This document shows positions 23,977-34,937 of a DNA stretch of 64,000 bases, in pieces. A program made the translations under genes and the position numbers. The notes under the pieces were generated by a model. That model did not search any database. It saw only the letters and a list, made by a program, of their open reading frames with translations, and was not told the DNA's origin. The DNA is taken from positions 13,922,539 to 13,986,538 of the forward strand of contig OY987248.1 in the NCBI GenBank assembly GCA_963920765.1, written 5' to 3'. Source of the stretch: Ulota crispa. Taxonomy: Eukaryota > Streptophyta > Bryopsida > Orthotrichales > Orthotrichaceae. Numbering within the stretch: position 1 is the stretch's first letter; each line of letters opens with the position of its first letter.

Positions 23977-26900
23977 ATGGCGGCGCCTTCTCCAGCAGGG
24001 GGGGTCACGCCGACCCCCGCTGTGGACGCACCTCTACCAGCAACAGAGCCGCCTGTTGCATCGCCACCACCATCGGAGACACCACCACCGGTGGCGTCGC
24101 CACCACCCGCTTATGCAACGCCGCCAGCGCCTGTGAATGCTCCACCACCGGCTCTGGCGCCTCCGCCCGCGGTGGAGTCCCCTCCTCCAGTGGAGTCGCC
24201 TCCTCCGCCTGTGCTGGTTGCACCTGACGTGAGTCCTCCTGCTCCTGACGCTCCCCCGCCGTCCGTTACGACTCCCCCTGCTCCAGCTCCAGTGGATTCT
24301 TCTCCGCCACCAGTCGCAACGCCACCACCGGCTCCAGCAAGTCCACCTCCTGTGGAATCCCCGCCTCCATCACCTGCTGCGGATGCTCCACCTCCGACGA
24401 TCGTTGCAACTCCGCCTGCTCCTGCTCCTGTGGATTCATCACCGCCACCAGTGGCAACGTCACCACCACCGGCATCGCCACCACCAGCGGCAACGCCACC
24501 ACCGGATTCAGCAAGCCCACCTCCAGTGGAATCCCCGCCTCCACCACCTCCCGTGGACGCTCCTCCTCCTGCGGACTCAACGCCACCGGCGCCAGAGGCG
24601 TCACCACCGCCTCCTGTTATCTTATATCCTCCTCCTCCTCCAGGCACCCGGAGCCCTGCTCCTGCTGCGACTCTAAGCCCCCCTCCGCCACCAGCTACTT
24701 CATCTAAATCGTCCAGCAGCGGGCTTAGCACGGGAATAGTAGCTGGAATTGCAGGTGTGGGAGGCTTGATGGCGCTGGTTCTTTTATTCGGCATCATTGC
24801 TTTCTGTAGAAGGAAAAAGAACAAAAGGAAGAATGTACTTCCGTATGCAGGCGGTGGTGGTGGTAGTGGAGGAGGAGGAGGAGGTCACACTGGCTATGGA
24901 GCATCAGCATATAAAGTAGGTGGGATGGGCGATCCCAAAGGCTACTCAGGCGGGGGTGCTGGAGGCGTGCCTTTGCCTCCTGAAGGAACCTCTAGTGTGG
25001 GAAGTTCAAGGTCCTGGTTCACGTACGAGGAGCTGCATGCTGCCACGAACGGGTTCGCCATGAAGAACGTGCTGGGCGAGGGCGGCTTTGGACGCGTTTA
25101 CAAGGGTGAGCTTCCCAATGGCCAGGTGGTGGCCGTGAAGCAGCTCACACTGGGTGGGGGTCAAGGCGATCGTGAGTTCCGAGCTGAGGTTGAGATTATT
25201 AGCCGCGTCCATCACCGGCACTTGGTGTCTCTTGTGGGCTATTGCATTGCTGATAAGCAGCGGCTGCTTGTGTACGACTTCGTTCCCAACGGCACCCTGG
25301 ACGTCAATCTCTACGGTGAGTGAACCTTGCTCTTCTCACTTCTCTCTCAATGCCCCCATATCTGGAAACCAGCAAATTCCAATTTTTCCCACATGTGCAT
25401 TCCCTTGTACAGTGCATGACACTTATAATTAACAACTCTTATTTCGAGTGGCCGTCAATAAAAAAAAGTTATCAAAAATTTGAGACCACCAAGATGACGC
25501 TTAGGATTTGCCCCACTTGGTGGTAGAAATACTTTTGAGCTAATGAGTACATGTGTTGTGCTTTAGTATTTCTTGTTGGGACAATAAGTGTTGGTTATAG
25601 GTGTCATGCACTATAGTAACGGTGCTTGTGTGTAAAAATCAGGGAAAGGAAAGCCAGTCATGACTTGGGAAATGAGAGTGCGTGTTGCATTGGGAGCTGC
25701 TCGGGGGTTGGCGTACCTTCACGAGGATTGTCATCCTCGCATAATCCACCGAGACATCAAGTCTTCCAACATTCTTCTAGATGACAAATACGAGGCTCAG
25801 GTTGGTGGCAATTGGCATTATTGAGTCTTTATTGAGTTTCACCTCGTTTTTGTCTTTTGTGGACCCCCTTGTTGGTTTTTGTTTTTTTTAAGGATGAGTG
25901 ATTGACTATTTTGGTCTGCTGCTGCAGGTTGCTGATTTTGGCCTGGCGAAGCTGGCGTCGGACACAAACACCCATGTTTCAACTCGAGTAATGGGGACCT
26001 TCGGATACCTGGCGCCAGAGTACGCTCAGAGCGGCAAACTGACGGAGAAATCCGACGTATATTCTTTTGGCGTGGTGTTGTTGGAGCTCATCACCGGGCG
26101 CAAACCCATTGACCAGAGAAACCCTGTCGGGCAAGAGAGCCTGGTGGAGTGGACACGGCCGTTGATCAACTACGCGTTGGACGATGGCGATGTCGACGAG
26201 CTCATCGATCCTGGCTTGGACGGCGACTATGATCCTCGAGAAGCGTTGAAAATCCTCGAAGTCGCTGCGTCTTGTGTCCGCCATACTGCCTCCAAGCGCC
26301 CCAAGATGGGACAGGTGCGTGCGGCATCCCTCTCTTCCTCATATAGTTGCTAAATCTCTATGAATAAATTCAAACTTCACCAACAAAAGTAAACACAACA
26401 TACTCTGCGAACACGGAGTACAAGGGTAGAATGTCAAGTAATCTAGCGTGAGTTGGGTATTCATGTTGTCAGAACTCGAGAAATGGATTCTGCATGAGAG
26501 TTTTGACGAGAGCGAACATGAGGACAAGAGTAGAGTGTTGCACAGCCAAAGATCTCAACCCTAAAATCCCCAAGACTCCAAATTCTGATGGTTTTACACT
26601 AGAATTTGATACCATGAGCATGTAGGGTCAAAGGGAGTATTATGGTTTTTACAGTAGAATTTGATACCATGGGCATTTAGGGGTTAAAGGGAGTATTTAT
26701 ATGGTCATTGGGTCTGATGATGTTGAAATCTTGGACCACCAGGTGGTACGAGCGTTGGAAAGCGAAGACATCAACAACACCCAGCAAGGGCTGAGACCGG
26801 GGCACAGCTCGGAGCACGACTCGGAGTTCGACAATTACGGAGGGGACTACGACACGCAAGCATACAACGCAGACATGAAGCGATCGAGAAAGGCAGGGAC

Positions 26901-27306
26901 GAGCACCAGGCCATACGGCAGCAGCAGCGAGTACACCAGCGAGTACCCCAGTGAACCATACAGCGGAGGGAGTTACAACGTCGGGTTAGGCGGGGGCGGG
27001 GGCTCCGGGAGCGAGTTCGAGCCCATCATTCCCAAGTCCGCCGAGTCGACGCGCACGAGGGAACCAGGTCCCCTGTCGGTGAGAACCGGCCGAAACTCGA
27101 TGCCCAAAATCCGGTCCAGTTCAACGGAGCGGTACACGAGTTTGCCTCCCGTGAGAGCTGCTCCTCCAAGACCGGATTTGATCAGTGACGAGAGCAGTAG
27201 CATGGCGTCTGACATGTTTGTACCACCGCCGTTGCCTTCGAACTACAGCGACGAGTACGCTCCCATTGATTTCAGTGCTGCCAAGAGCCTCCGGGATGGA
27301 AGATGA
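23977..27306 (+). CDS. Proline-rich extensin-like receptor kinase (PERK family), four coding exons
   Basis: A plasma-membrane Ser/Thr receptor-like kinase with a wall-facing proline-rich domain. Exons are 23977-25315, 25643-25800, 25928-26314 and 26743-27306, all GT-AG, with junction phases 1, 0, 0; the product is 815 aa. Residues 1-245 are extensin-like (SPPP, PPPP and repeated [15 protein letters not shown] modules). Residues about 251-276 are one transmembrane helix followed by RRKKNKRK. A Gly-rich linker leads to the kinase, which starts near [14 protein letters not shown] (residue 347), with [35 protein letters not shown] and [20 protein letters not shown], so all catalytic motifs are intact. 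The Ser/Gly-rich tail is typical of PERKs. There is no classical signal peptide, also usual for the family. The third intron holds a MITE fragment with a 57-bp tandem duplication. Confidence 0.93.
26560..26700. repeat. Tandem duplication with a TTAA-family end, in PERK intron 3
   Basis: Two copies of about 57 bp, each with AGAATTTGATACCATG then GCAT and GGGAGTATT (first about 26587-26643, second about 26644-26700). The second contains GCATTTAGGGGTTAA, identical to the right end of the TTAA family; a weak possible left end (CAACCCTAAAATCCCC) lies near 26557-26572. It looks like a small element or its remnant. Confidence 0.5.
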
Positions 27307-27700
27307 TGATGAGCGGCCAAAGCGTTTGTTGTTAAGAAGACTGAGCCTCTGGGACTGTTCCGATGCTGCCGAGGATGTTTGTTTGTCCAAATCTTCTTCG
27401 CCAGGTTGCTTGTGATGTCTTGAGGCAGTGTACTGTACAGTTGCTGCCTTCGAGGTTGAGGGACCTTGTTGGAATGGGAGAAGATGACCGTTCGTGAAGG
27501 AGAGAGAGAGAGAGAGAGCGAGCTCGTCTTGGCAGCGTCACTAGTCCTTGAGGAGGCTAGAAGAAACAGTTTTGTAGTGTCAGCAGGTTTTGTACATTGT
27601 CTCACATGATCATAGTGGCCCCCTTCCAGCTGGCTTTTGATTCATTGATTTTTTTGTACCAGTAGTTGTCTTTTTTTCTTTCTCAGTTCATAATAATCAA
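27307..27700 (+). other. PERK 3' UTR, with GA microsatellite
   Basis: Continues downstream of the PERK stop codon and contains a (GA)n run at about 27500-27518. AATAAT-type signals near 27690 could serve for polyadenylation. Open frames in both directions are incidental. Confidence 0.4.
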
Positions 27701-29080
27701 TTCATTTGCAAACTTCAGTTTGGAGTTTTGTACCTGTTGCTCGTTGTGCTGTATGCGCTCGCTCTCTTCTGCGTGATATTGCTCTGTTGGCAACCTTTGC
27801 TTGCATTATTGGGTGGCTGTAACTGCACTTGTCTATTACAGTTTTGGGTGACCTGTCGGATCAACCTCTTTCCTTTGTTTATAGGCAAAATATTGCGACA
27901 ATGCATAATTTGATTATAAATGAGCCAAAAACCGAGAGTTGCATGGCCAACTTCAAAACCGCTACAATCCCATGAATTGAGAATAATACAAAGCCATTTT
28001 TAACACCCTGACGAATAAGAATAGGAAGAGCTGGTACGAACTTAATCAATATGCAAAGAAAGACCTGTTCCGAAGATAGAAATTGCCCCAAAGAAAAGAG
28101 AACGCCAGTGATTAGTGGATTTTGGAACCAGGCTGTTAGCATTTCCATTCAAGTGATGTGTGCGCCTTACAGCTGGGTTCCATTCTTCATTATTCTTCAG
28201 TACAAGGCACGTGCAGCAATATTAATTCACTTACGAAACGCATTGACTGTTTTCATCTCAACGAAATGTAGAGGTAAATCAAACCAAGAATATAGCTATG
28301 AATAGATGTTGGCAAACCTGTTTCGACTGTTTGATCATATATTTGAAATTACGTCTGTCAAATTCAAGTGAAAAATAGAGGTGTGTTTACGTCAAATTGC
28401 TATGAATACGTGCTGACAAGCCCCTTTCGGTGAATCAATCATGAATCTGGAATAGTATGTTGAATTTAAGAACATGGCGACACGAACAACTTTCTTGTTC
28501 TGGAATAGAAGGTTCCGCGTGTGCACTGCGTGCATCCCATTCTGTTTTTTTTGCACAAAACCCGTTGTAAATCTACGGTCAGAGCACAGATAATTCAGAT
28601 CTGAACTTAGGTTTATAACAGATGATGCTTTCCATGTTCTGGTAACCGCAGGTTTGGTCTGGAGCTGCAATCAGACACCGGGTGTGGAGGTACTTCGAAA
28701 ATCATACGGAACAGGAAGAAAGACTACAGGATCAATCCAACAACGTTGCTCTTTACTTGAAAGTGTCAGAGCTCTTACTCTCTACAATGGGAAAGTCGCA
28801 TCCGTTCACATCCTATGGTCATGGTGTATCGCTTGCTCTGGTCCACAAAGGACAACTCCAATGGCGTTCACAGAGTTCCGCCAGGAGAATAGCCCCGAAG
28901 ACAACAACCAATTCGCAAGAGCAGGAGGACCAAGGCTTCGTGCCAAGATGAAGAAACTCTCGTCCAGATATGAAATCATCTTCCAAATGAAGCTGAGAAA
29001 AGGAAAATCCTGATTGCGTCCTACTGTAGCAGGAAAGCAAATGAAAAACATACTTTTACGTACCATAACTGCCATTCTCG
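27701..29080. other. Intergenic DNA, no supported gene
   Basis: Frames of 60-120 codons occur on both strands (28654-29013 plus is the longest, 119 codons), overlapping one another and lacking recognisable domains. Base composition around 28640-29010 is more balanced than the surrounding repeats, so a decayed or non-coding transcript is possible. Confidence 0.35.
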
Positions 29081-29602
29081 AAACCCTAAAATAACACCAG
29101 AGTTCCTGTAGCCATTTCTAATGAAACCCTAATTGCGTCCTACCGTACTAAGAAATATTGAAAGAAAAATGCATTGTTTACTGAACACTGGACATATAAA
29201 TTCTCATACACTCTCATACTCCTAAAACATACCGCCAATTCAAAAAAGGGCGCCATCATTTCAAGAAGCGACATCTAATCACCAGAGTTCTCATGGCCAT
29301 TTCTAATAAAACCCTAATTGCGTCCTCATGTAGTAAAAAACTTCAAAAAAAAAATGCATTGTTTACTGAACATTGGACATAACTCTTATACCCTCAAAAC
29401 CCTAAAACTATCACCAGAGTTCTCATAGCCATTTCTATTAAAACTCTAATTGCGTCCCAATGTAGTAAAAAACTTTAAAAAGAATGCATTGTTTACTGAA
29501 CACTGGACGTAAAATTCTCATACTCTCAAACTCGTAAAATTTAACGCCAATTCAAAAAAGGGCGTCACCATTTCAAGAAGCGACATCTAATACAAACCCT
29601 AA
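29081..29602 (+). promoter_or_regulatory. Tandem repeats with five telo-boxes upstream of the 29.65 kb gene
   Basis: Three repeat units begin ACCAGAGTTC at 29096, 29281 and 29413 (about 185, 132 and 178 bp). Each has GCCATTTCTA, an AATTGCGTCC word and ATGCATTGTTTACTGAAC; units 1 and 3 share a further block with AATTCAAAAAAGGGCG that unit 2 lacks. AAACCCTAA (telo-box) occurs at 29081-29089, 29124-29132, 29309-29317, 29397-29405 and 29594-29602. The array ends about 50 bp before the start codon, so it is the likely promoter. Confidence 0.65.
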
Positions 29603-29650
29603 TTATTCAACCCCACAGATTCCGACAAGCGAGAAACGATCAAACTGCAG

Positions 29651-30145
29651 ATGGACGACGCGGCGTCATACCACGAGCCTCCGACGGAGCGGCTGGACGC
29701 AATGCGACGCACGGTTGCCAAGGCGCTCCTCTCCTCGGGACACAGCAGCTTCTATAACAGCGACTGCGACGAGGCGTCCCAAAGCTTAAAAATTGATGAG
29801 CTTGTTAGAACGATCATCTTCTCGCTCATGCGACAGAGCCTGCAGTACCTGAAGGAGCCCGAGGGCGAGGCCGCCATGGCGTGCTTCGTCGGTCTCCTGG
29901 CTCGCGCCGTGTCGCGCGAGCAAGTGAAGGTGGCGATCCGCGTGGGCGCTCAAGAGGCCACCTCGGGACTATGGGATAGATGTCATCAGAAAATGGATGA
30001 GATCGCGACGAAAGTGCCCCGGATTCTGTTGTGGATGGGGTTGTTGGTGGTGGGGACTTATGGGACCCTGTTGGCCGTGGGCTTGCTGTTGAGCTTGTGG
30101 CGGTTCTGCCTCTATGGAATCGTTCAAGAGAAAAACATTTGGTAA
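29651..30145 (+). CDS. Small membrane protein of unknown function
   Basis: I do not recognise this 164-aa product. It is acidic to neutral at the N terminus, probably helical in the middle (residues 45-120, including LVRTIIFSLMRQSLQYLKEP), and has one long hydrophobic span at residues about 125-157 (IRILLW-like start, through GLLVVGTYGTLLAVGLLLSLW). No signal peptide is seen, so a tail-anchored or single-pass protein is possible. GC content and codon use match the other genes rather than the AT-rich flanks. Oddities: the ATG directly follows CTGCAG, an acceptor-like string, and the stop TAA lies inside GGTAAGC, a strong donor-like string. The frame may therefore be one exon of a longer gene. 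A TA-type MITE begins 180 bp downstream. Confidence 0.55.
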   Translation: MDDAASYHEPPTERLDAMRRTVAKALLSSGHSSFYNSDCDEASQSLKIDELVRTIIFSLMRQSLQYLKEPEGEAAMACFVGLLARAVSREQVKVAIRVGAQEATSGLWDRCHQKMDEIATKVPRILLWMGLLVVGTYGTLLAVGLLLSLWRFCLYGIVQEKNIW

Positions 30146-30321
30146 GCCCCAAAAGCGCTTCAGAACTTTATTCAAGAATGATAAAGTGCTAGACATCATA
30201 AACAAACAAAATCTGAAAAATGTATAATCGTCACTGATTTTGATTGCCAATTTTAAAAAAATGCACATGATAATTAATGCAATTTGTTTTTGTAATATTT
30301 TTCCTAAGATCTTATTGCTTA

Positions 30322-30633
30322 AGGTAGCAACACCCATAACTATCAAATTAAGGATTTTGAACATGATGATTATAAATAAACATATATCAAATTATAATTC
30401 TATAAGCAAGAGAAAAATGATGAGTTTGCACTTTCAAATGTATTATTTGGATATTGTGAGAATAATTTGTGAATTTATAAAGAGTCAACTGCAACTGCAC
30501 CTAATACTAACATTAAGGTTTCATGTTCACATGTTGTACATCCTTGTAATTACATTTATTCATTTCTACAAATTTTTGAAGATTTTAGAGGTGATGATTA
30601 TGAGTACAGTGATGATTATGAGTGTTGCTACCT
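30322..30633. mobile_element. TA-flanked MITE family (AGGTAGCAACACC), copy 1
   Basis: Inverted ends AGGTAGCAACACCCATAA and TTATGAGTGTTGCTACCT are flanked by TA on both sides (30320-30321, 30634-30635). The 312-bp interior matches copy 2 at 60077-60382 almost throughout (for example TGAGTTTGCACTT, ATGTATTATTTGGATA). Size and TA duplication suit a Tc1/mariner-type MITE, though the termini are not the Stowaway consensus. Confidence 0.75.
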
Positions 30634-30639
30634 TATAGT

Positions 30640-33600
30640 TACAAAAAGTTTTAACTTATTGAGAGGTGATGTGAAGACTCATATGGTTGTTAGGTCTTTG
30701 TTGCTTTATGCTACCTTGCACCATAACACATTGTTTTTAGGATTCATTGAACCAAAAAATAATTCATAATTAAAATTAACTTTTATGCTAGCTGCATTAT
30801 TAGATCACCTACAATAATAAGCAATTCAAGTTTGTTGTCTATGAGTTTTACAACTTAAAGCCTGTTAGGGAAGTTTGCCCTTGCAATTGGTGTTGTTAAT
30901 GCTCATTGATTACAAAGACCTATTTCACATGCTCTTTCATTGCGTGATGTATTTGTGTGTCTTGTTCAAGTTGCAACATATTTAAGACTTTTGTTCATTT
31001 TGGGTTTCAAATTCTTGGTGGCTTTATGTTTAGAATTGCAAGCTTGCAATTGAGTACTCCAATTTTGTATAGGTGTTGGAGAATTTTTGGATATGTAGGA
31101 TTACAAACGCAAGAAGAAAAAAATTTGTAGGCACTTTGGATCTTGAAAATCATGAGTTTTCTATATTTCAAAATGATCGGTTTCTGAGAATTTTGAATGT
31201 TTTTTTCAAGTTAAATCTACCAGTTTTTTTCATGAATTTTCTAATTTTGACATCAATTACATATTGCTTATAATAATTTGTACCAACTCTCGTTAGAGAA
31301 CCCAGTTCATTTCTTTTGGTATTGAACAGCGTTCATTCTTTTTAATGGATTGATGTTTGTTGTTTTCTGTAAGGAATTCATCAAAATTAGTAAGTTAATA
31401 AGTAATTTTTAAATGTTAGATTAGATGAGTCTAGATAAACATGCAATGAAAAAAGTCTTCCAATGGAAAATTCAAGAGCACCACTAAAACACAAACAACT
31501 TCTAGAAAATGCTTTGAATAAGTTCTTAAGAGAATACTTTATAATTCTTTATGATGTTCAAAAAGACATTTAATAAGTAGGTGAAGGTGTTTTTCTAGCT
31601 TTTCAAAGAGTACTTCAAAAATTGTAAATTAAAAACTTGACTTGTAAGACTCATGTAAGAGATTTTAATGGAAACTTGAATTTTTGAAATTGACTTACAA
31701 CCAACTGACTTAAGTTTTCCAAAGCTAGAACACTATTATAGACATTTGATTGTGTGTGAATGTGAGAGAATCATCATATCCTTAATACCATGATGTATTA
31801 AAATTCATCTAAGATTTGCAAGTAAATTCCAAGAAACAATGAGTGGAGATTGTTTTAAAAAGAACTCTCAAATACAATGAAAATACAAAATTAAAGTCAT
31901 TTCAACTATAAGTGTAACTATAATTATTGAATAGTTTATATATTTATTTGTTTATTTTACATCTCTTCTAAAATGTGGTGTTAAGGGTTCATGAGTGATG
32001 AATGGAGGATTTGCAAAAATACCAATCTATCAAATTTTTCCTTTTACAACTTCCCTCAACATATTGATATCACTTTTTTGTTAGTGTTTGTAAAATTAAC
32101 AATTTACTGTAGAGTAAATTAATTTGCTTTGAGAATAATATTTCTCCCATTTTGTGAACATCAGTGATGCAATGTATTCATATATAACCGGAAAAGGATC
32201 TTAATAAGGAGAATGCTCCAAAAAATGGTGACAACACCAAAGTCTTTCAAAACTTGTTGGAATTCCAAGCCAAGTTGATGGTATGGTAGCCAATTTACGT
32301 ATGGATTAGTGGAAGTATGGGATCATGGTAGCAAATTTGGAGATTTATAGGTAATTTATTGGGGATTTATTTTTTCCCTCACATCCAACCTTTTTGTTTT
32401 GTTTTTGTTTTATAACTATTTTTGGATCTCAATAAAATAAAAATGACATTAGTATTGGTAACACTAATCTCAATTTGTAGCATTAAACGTCAACAACATT
32501 ATTAGTATTATCAATATTAAATGTCAACATGAACATTGCTTGTCATTTAAATTTTCAACAAAAAATATAAATTAGTTTTGTAATAGTTTAGCATGTACTA
32601 AAGTAGTATCCAACATTGATATTGGTTGTCAACATGAACATTAATTGTCAACCAAATGAGAGTTAGAGTGAGTAAAATGATAGGATAAATAACACTGTAA
32701 GTAGCAAAACACTAAATATCATTATTAGTGTAGTGTAGTTACAGTAATTCTTCAAATTCATAAAAAGATAAAAAAAAAGGTGGTTGGAATTCAATTGGAT
32801 TTTGGAGTCAAGTGTGAGATAAATGTAAGATTTCTCATGGAATTGACATCAAAGAGTTCAATATGTACACTAATAGTGACAATATGTAACATTTTTAGAG
32901 AAAATTAAAAATCAAGGCTTCAAATTATAGTGTTTACTTGAAAAATGAAAAAGACAAAAACGTGAATGTTATCTCTTTGATAATATGATAAGAGATGGAA
33001 TCGTTAATGTTGATAATATTCTTCTACATGTCAACAATCTACTTGCATGAGCACAGTTTTTTTACCGTGTGGGCTTTTTATTAACGGTCTAAACCCCAAT
33101 ACACCACTTATTAGAGGGTGATTGTATTTGTGTTGGTGCAATGAGGATCATAAAAAAAGGGCTTTGTTTGGCTTTCATCTTATTGAGATATTTCTTTTAT
33201 GGAACAATTTTTGATGACTCTTCAAAATACATTCTGCTTCATTTAAATTTTAAGTAAAATTATATTTTTATATGTTAATGAATGAAACTTTAGTTAACTG
33301 TTTAACAAATTGTGAACTATTCATGTAATTATGAATTTTTATGTTTTTGAACATAAAAGAATTGCTTGATGATTAGCATATATCTTCCAATGTTTTGCAT
33401 ATGGCTGCGGAAGTTTTGCAAACTAAATATAAAGTATGTTTCTTTATTGTTATTTATGAACTTTGGATATTCACCAATTAGTTAAATTCATAAAGAATGT
33501 CATTATTATCATGTGAGTAGTGAAAAATCAAATGATAGATAATGATTGTTTTGTTACAAAAAGTTATTGAATTAGTCAAATTCAAAATGTATTGCAATTC

Positions 33601-33960
33601 AATCTATAACTAATTTTCATGAGCTATATATGGAAATCACACCTAATTACAACCCTATTATGAAACCAACCTCAATAAGTTCTTGTATAAAATTTGTTCT
33701 TTTTGAAATGAGAGCCTAGTGTTAATCTTGGATACTACAAAAAGTATCTTGAAAATCTAATATAGTTTATTAAAAAAAAATTAGATTTTGACATGAAAAT
33801 CTAGAATCTTCCAATCACCAACAAGATCCAAAAGAATTTAAGATTATTTAGTACTAGGAGTTTTTAAGACACTTTTTGGAATATTATTTAGTGTAATTAC
33901 TTCATAGCTTCAAATCATGAAGAAAATGTATTATTGGAATGCCCTTGGCTAGTGCTTATA
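30640..33960. other. AT-rich intergenic DNA
   Basis: Very AT-rich. Words such as TGTCAACATGAACATT recur near 32520-32650. No gene, RNA or clear element boundary is visible. Confidence 0.45.
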
Positions 33961-33970
33961 ATTGCAAACT

Positions 33971-34914
33971 ATGTACACCTGCCTCCAACAAAGATTGTCG
34001 GGCCAGCCTTATTACATTAAGAGGTCAAGTCATTTTGACATGAAAATGAGGTCCATTGGCCTTTGTTATTTTCTTGTACTTTTAATATTTCATACTTACC
34101 CCAATCCCAACTAAGCTTACCAAATTTCAACCCCAAAAAATCAAATCCAAATTTTGATAAATTGTTTTGTGTCACACATCATGGTTTTACATGGTTTTAT
34201 AAGAAAATTGATTAATAAACATGGATGATGAATTTTGGTGATTTGATTGCATGGATATGAAGGTAACATCCATATGCACATCCGTATGCAAATCTTCCAT
34301 GCTATAAAAAAACCCCTTAAAGTAAAACAAAATTGATCTTTGAAGGGTTCAGTGTGACCCGTGATATGTCCAAATTTTGTAAAATAGATATTTTCTTATG
34401 ATAATCAAAATTTGTTATTTGATTCATACATTGTGACTAAGTTTATACCTCTGAACATGCTATTCTATTTCTTTGGTGAAAAGCTAAATAAAAATAAAAA
34501 ACATTTATTTTACAAAATTTAAACATATCACTCGTCACACTGAACCCTTCAAAGATCAATTTTGTTTTACTTAAGGGGTTTTTTTATAGCATGGAAGATT
34601 TGCATACGGATGTGCATATGGATGTTACCTTCATATCCATGCAATCAAATCACCAAAATTCATCATCAATGTTTATCAATCAATTTTCTTGTAAAACCAT
34701 GTAAAACCATGATTTGTGACACAAAACAATTTATCAAAACTTGGATTTTGATTTGTTGGGGTTGAAATTTGGTACGCTTGGTTGGGATTGGGGTATGAAA
34801 TATTAAAAGTACAAGAAAAAAAAGGCCAATGGACCTCATTTTCATGTCAAAATGACATGACCTCTCAATGTAATAAGGCCGGCCCAATAATCTTTGTTGG
34901 AGGCCACTGTACAT
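33971..34914. mobile_element. Large foldback element (about 944 bp, arms about 420 bp)
   Basis: The left arm (33971-34392) and right arm (34499-34914) are inverted copies that match at roughly nineteen positions in twenty by eye, separated by a loop of about 106 bp. The outer ends are ATGTACACCTGCCTCCAACA and its inverse. The arms share GATCTTTGAAGGGTTCAGTG and CATATGCACATCCGTATGC among many perfect stretches. Weaker inverted matches (AATTGCAA) outside suggest true ends slightly beyond. No coding sequence is seen. Confidence 0.85.
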
Positions 34915-34937
34915 GTTTTGGGCATTGGTTGCAATTT

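Noticed and set aside
24111-24824. A 237-codon minus-strand Gly-rich frame
   Set aside because: It is the antisense shadow of the proline-rich PERK exon, where CCN codons read as GGN on the other strand.
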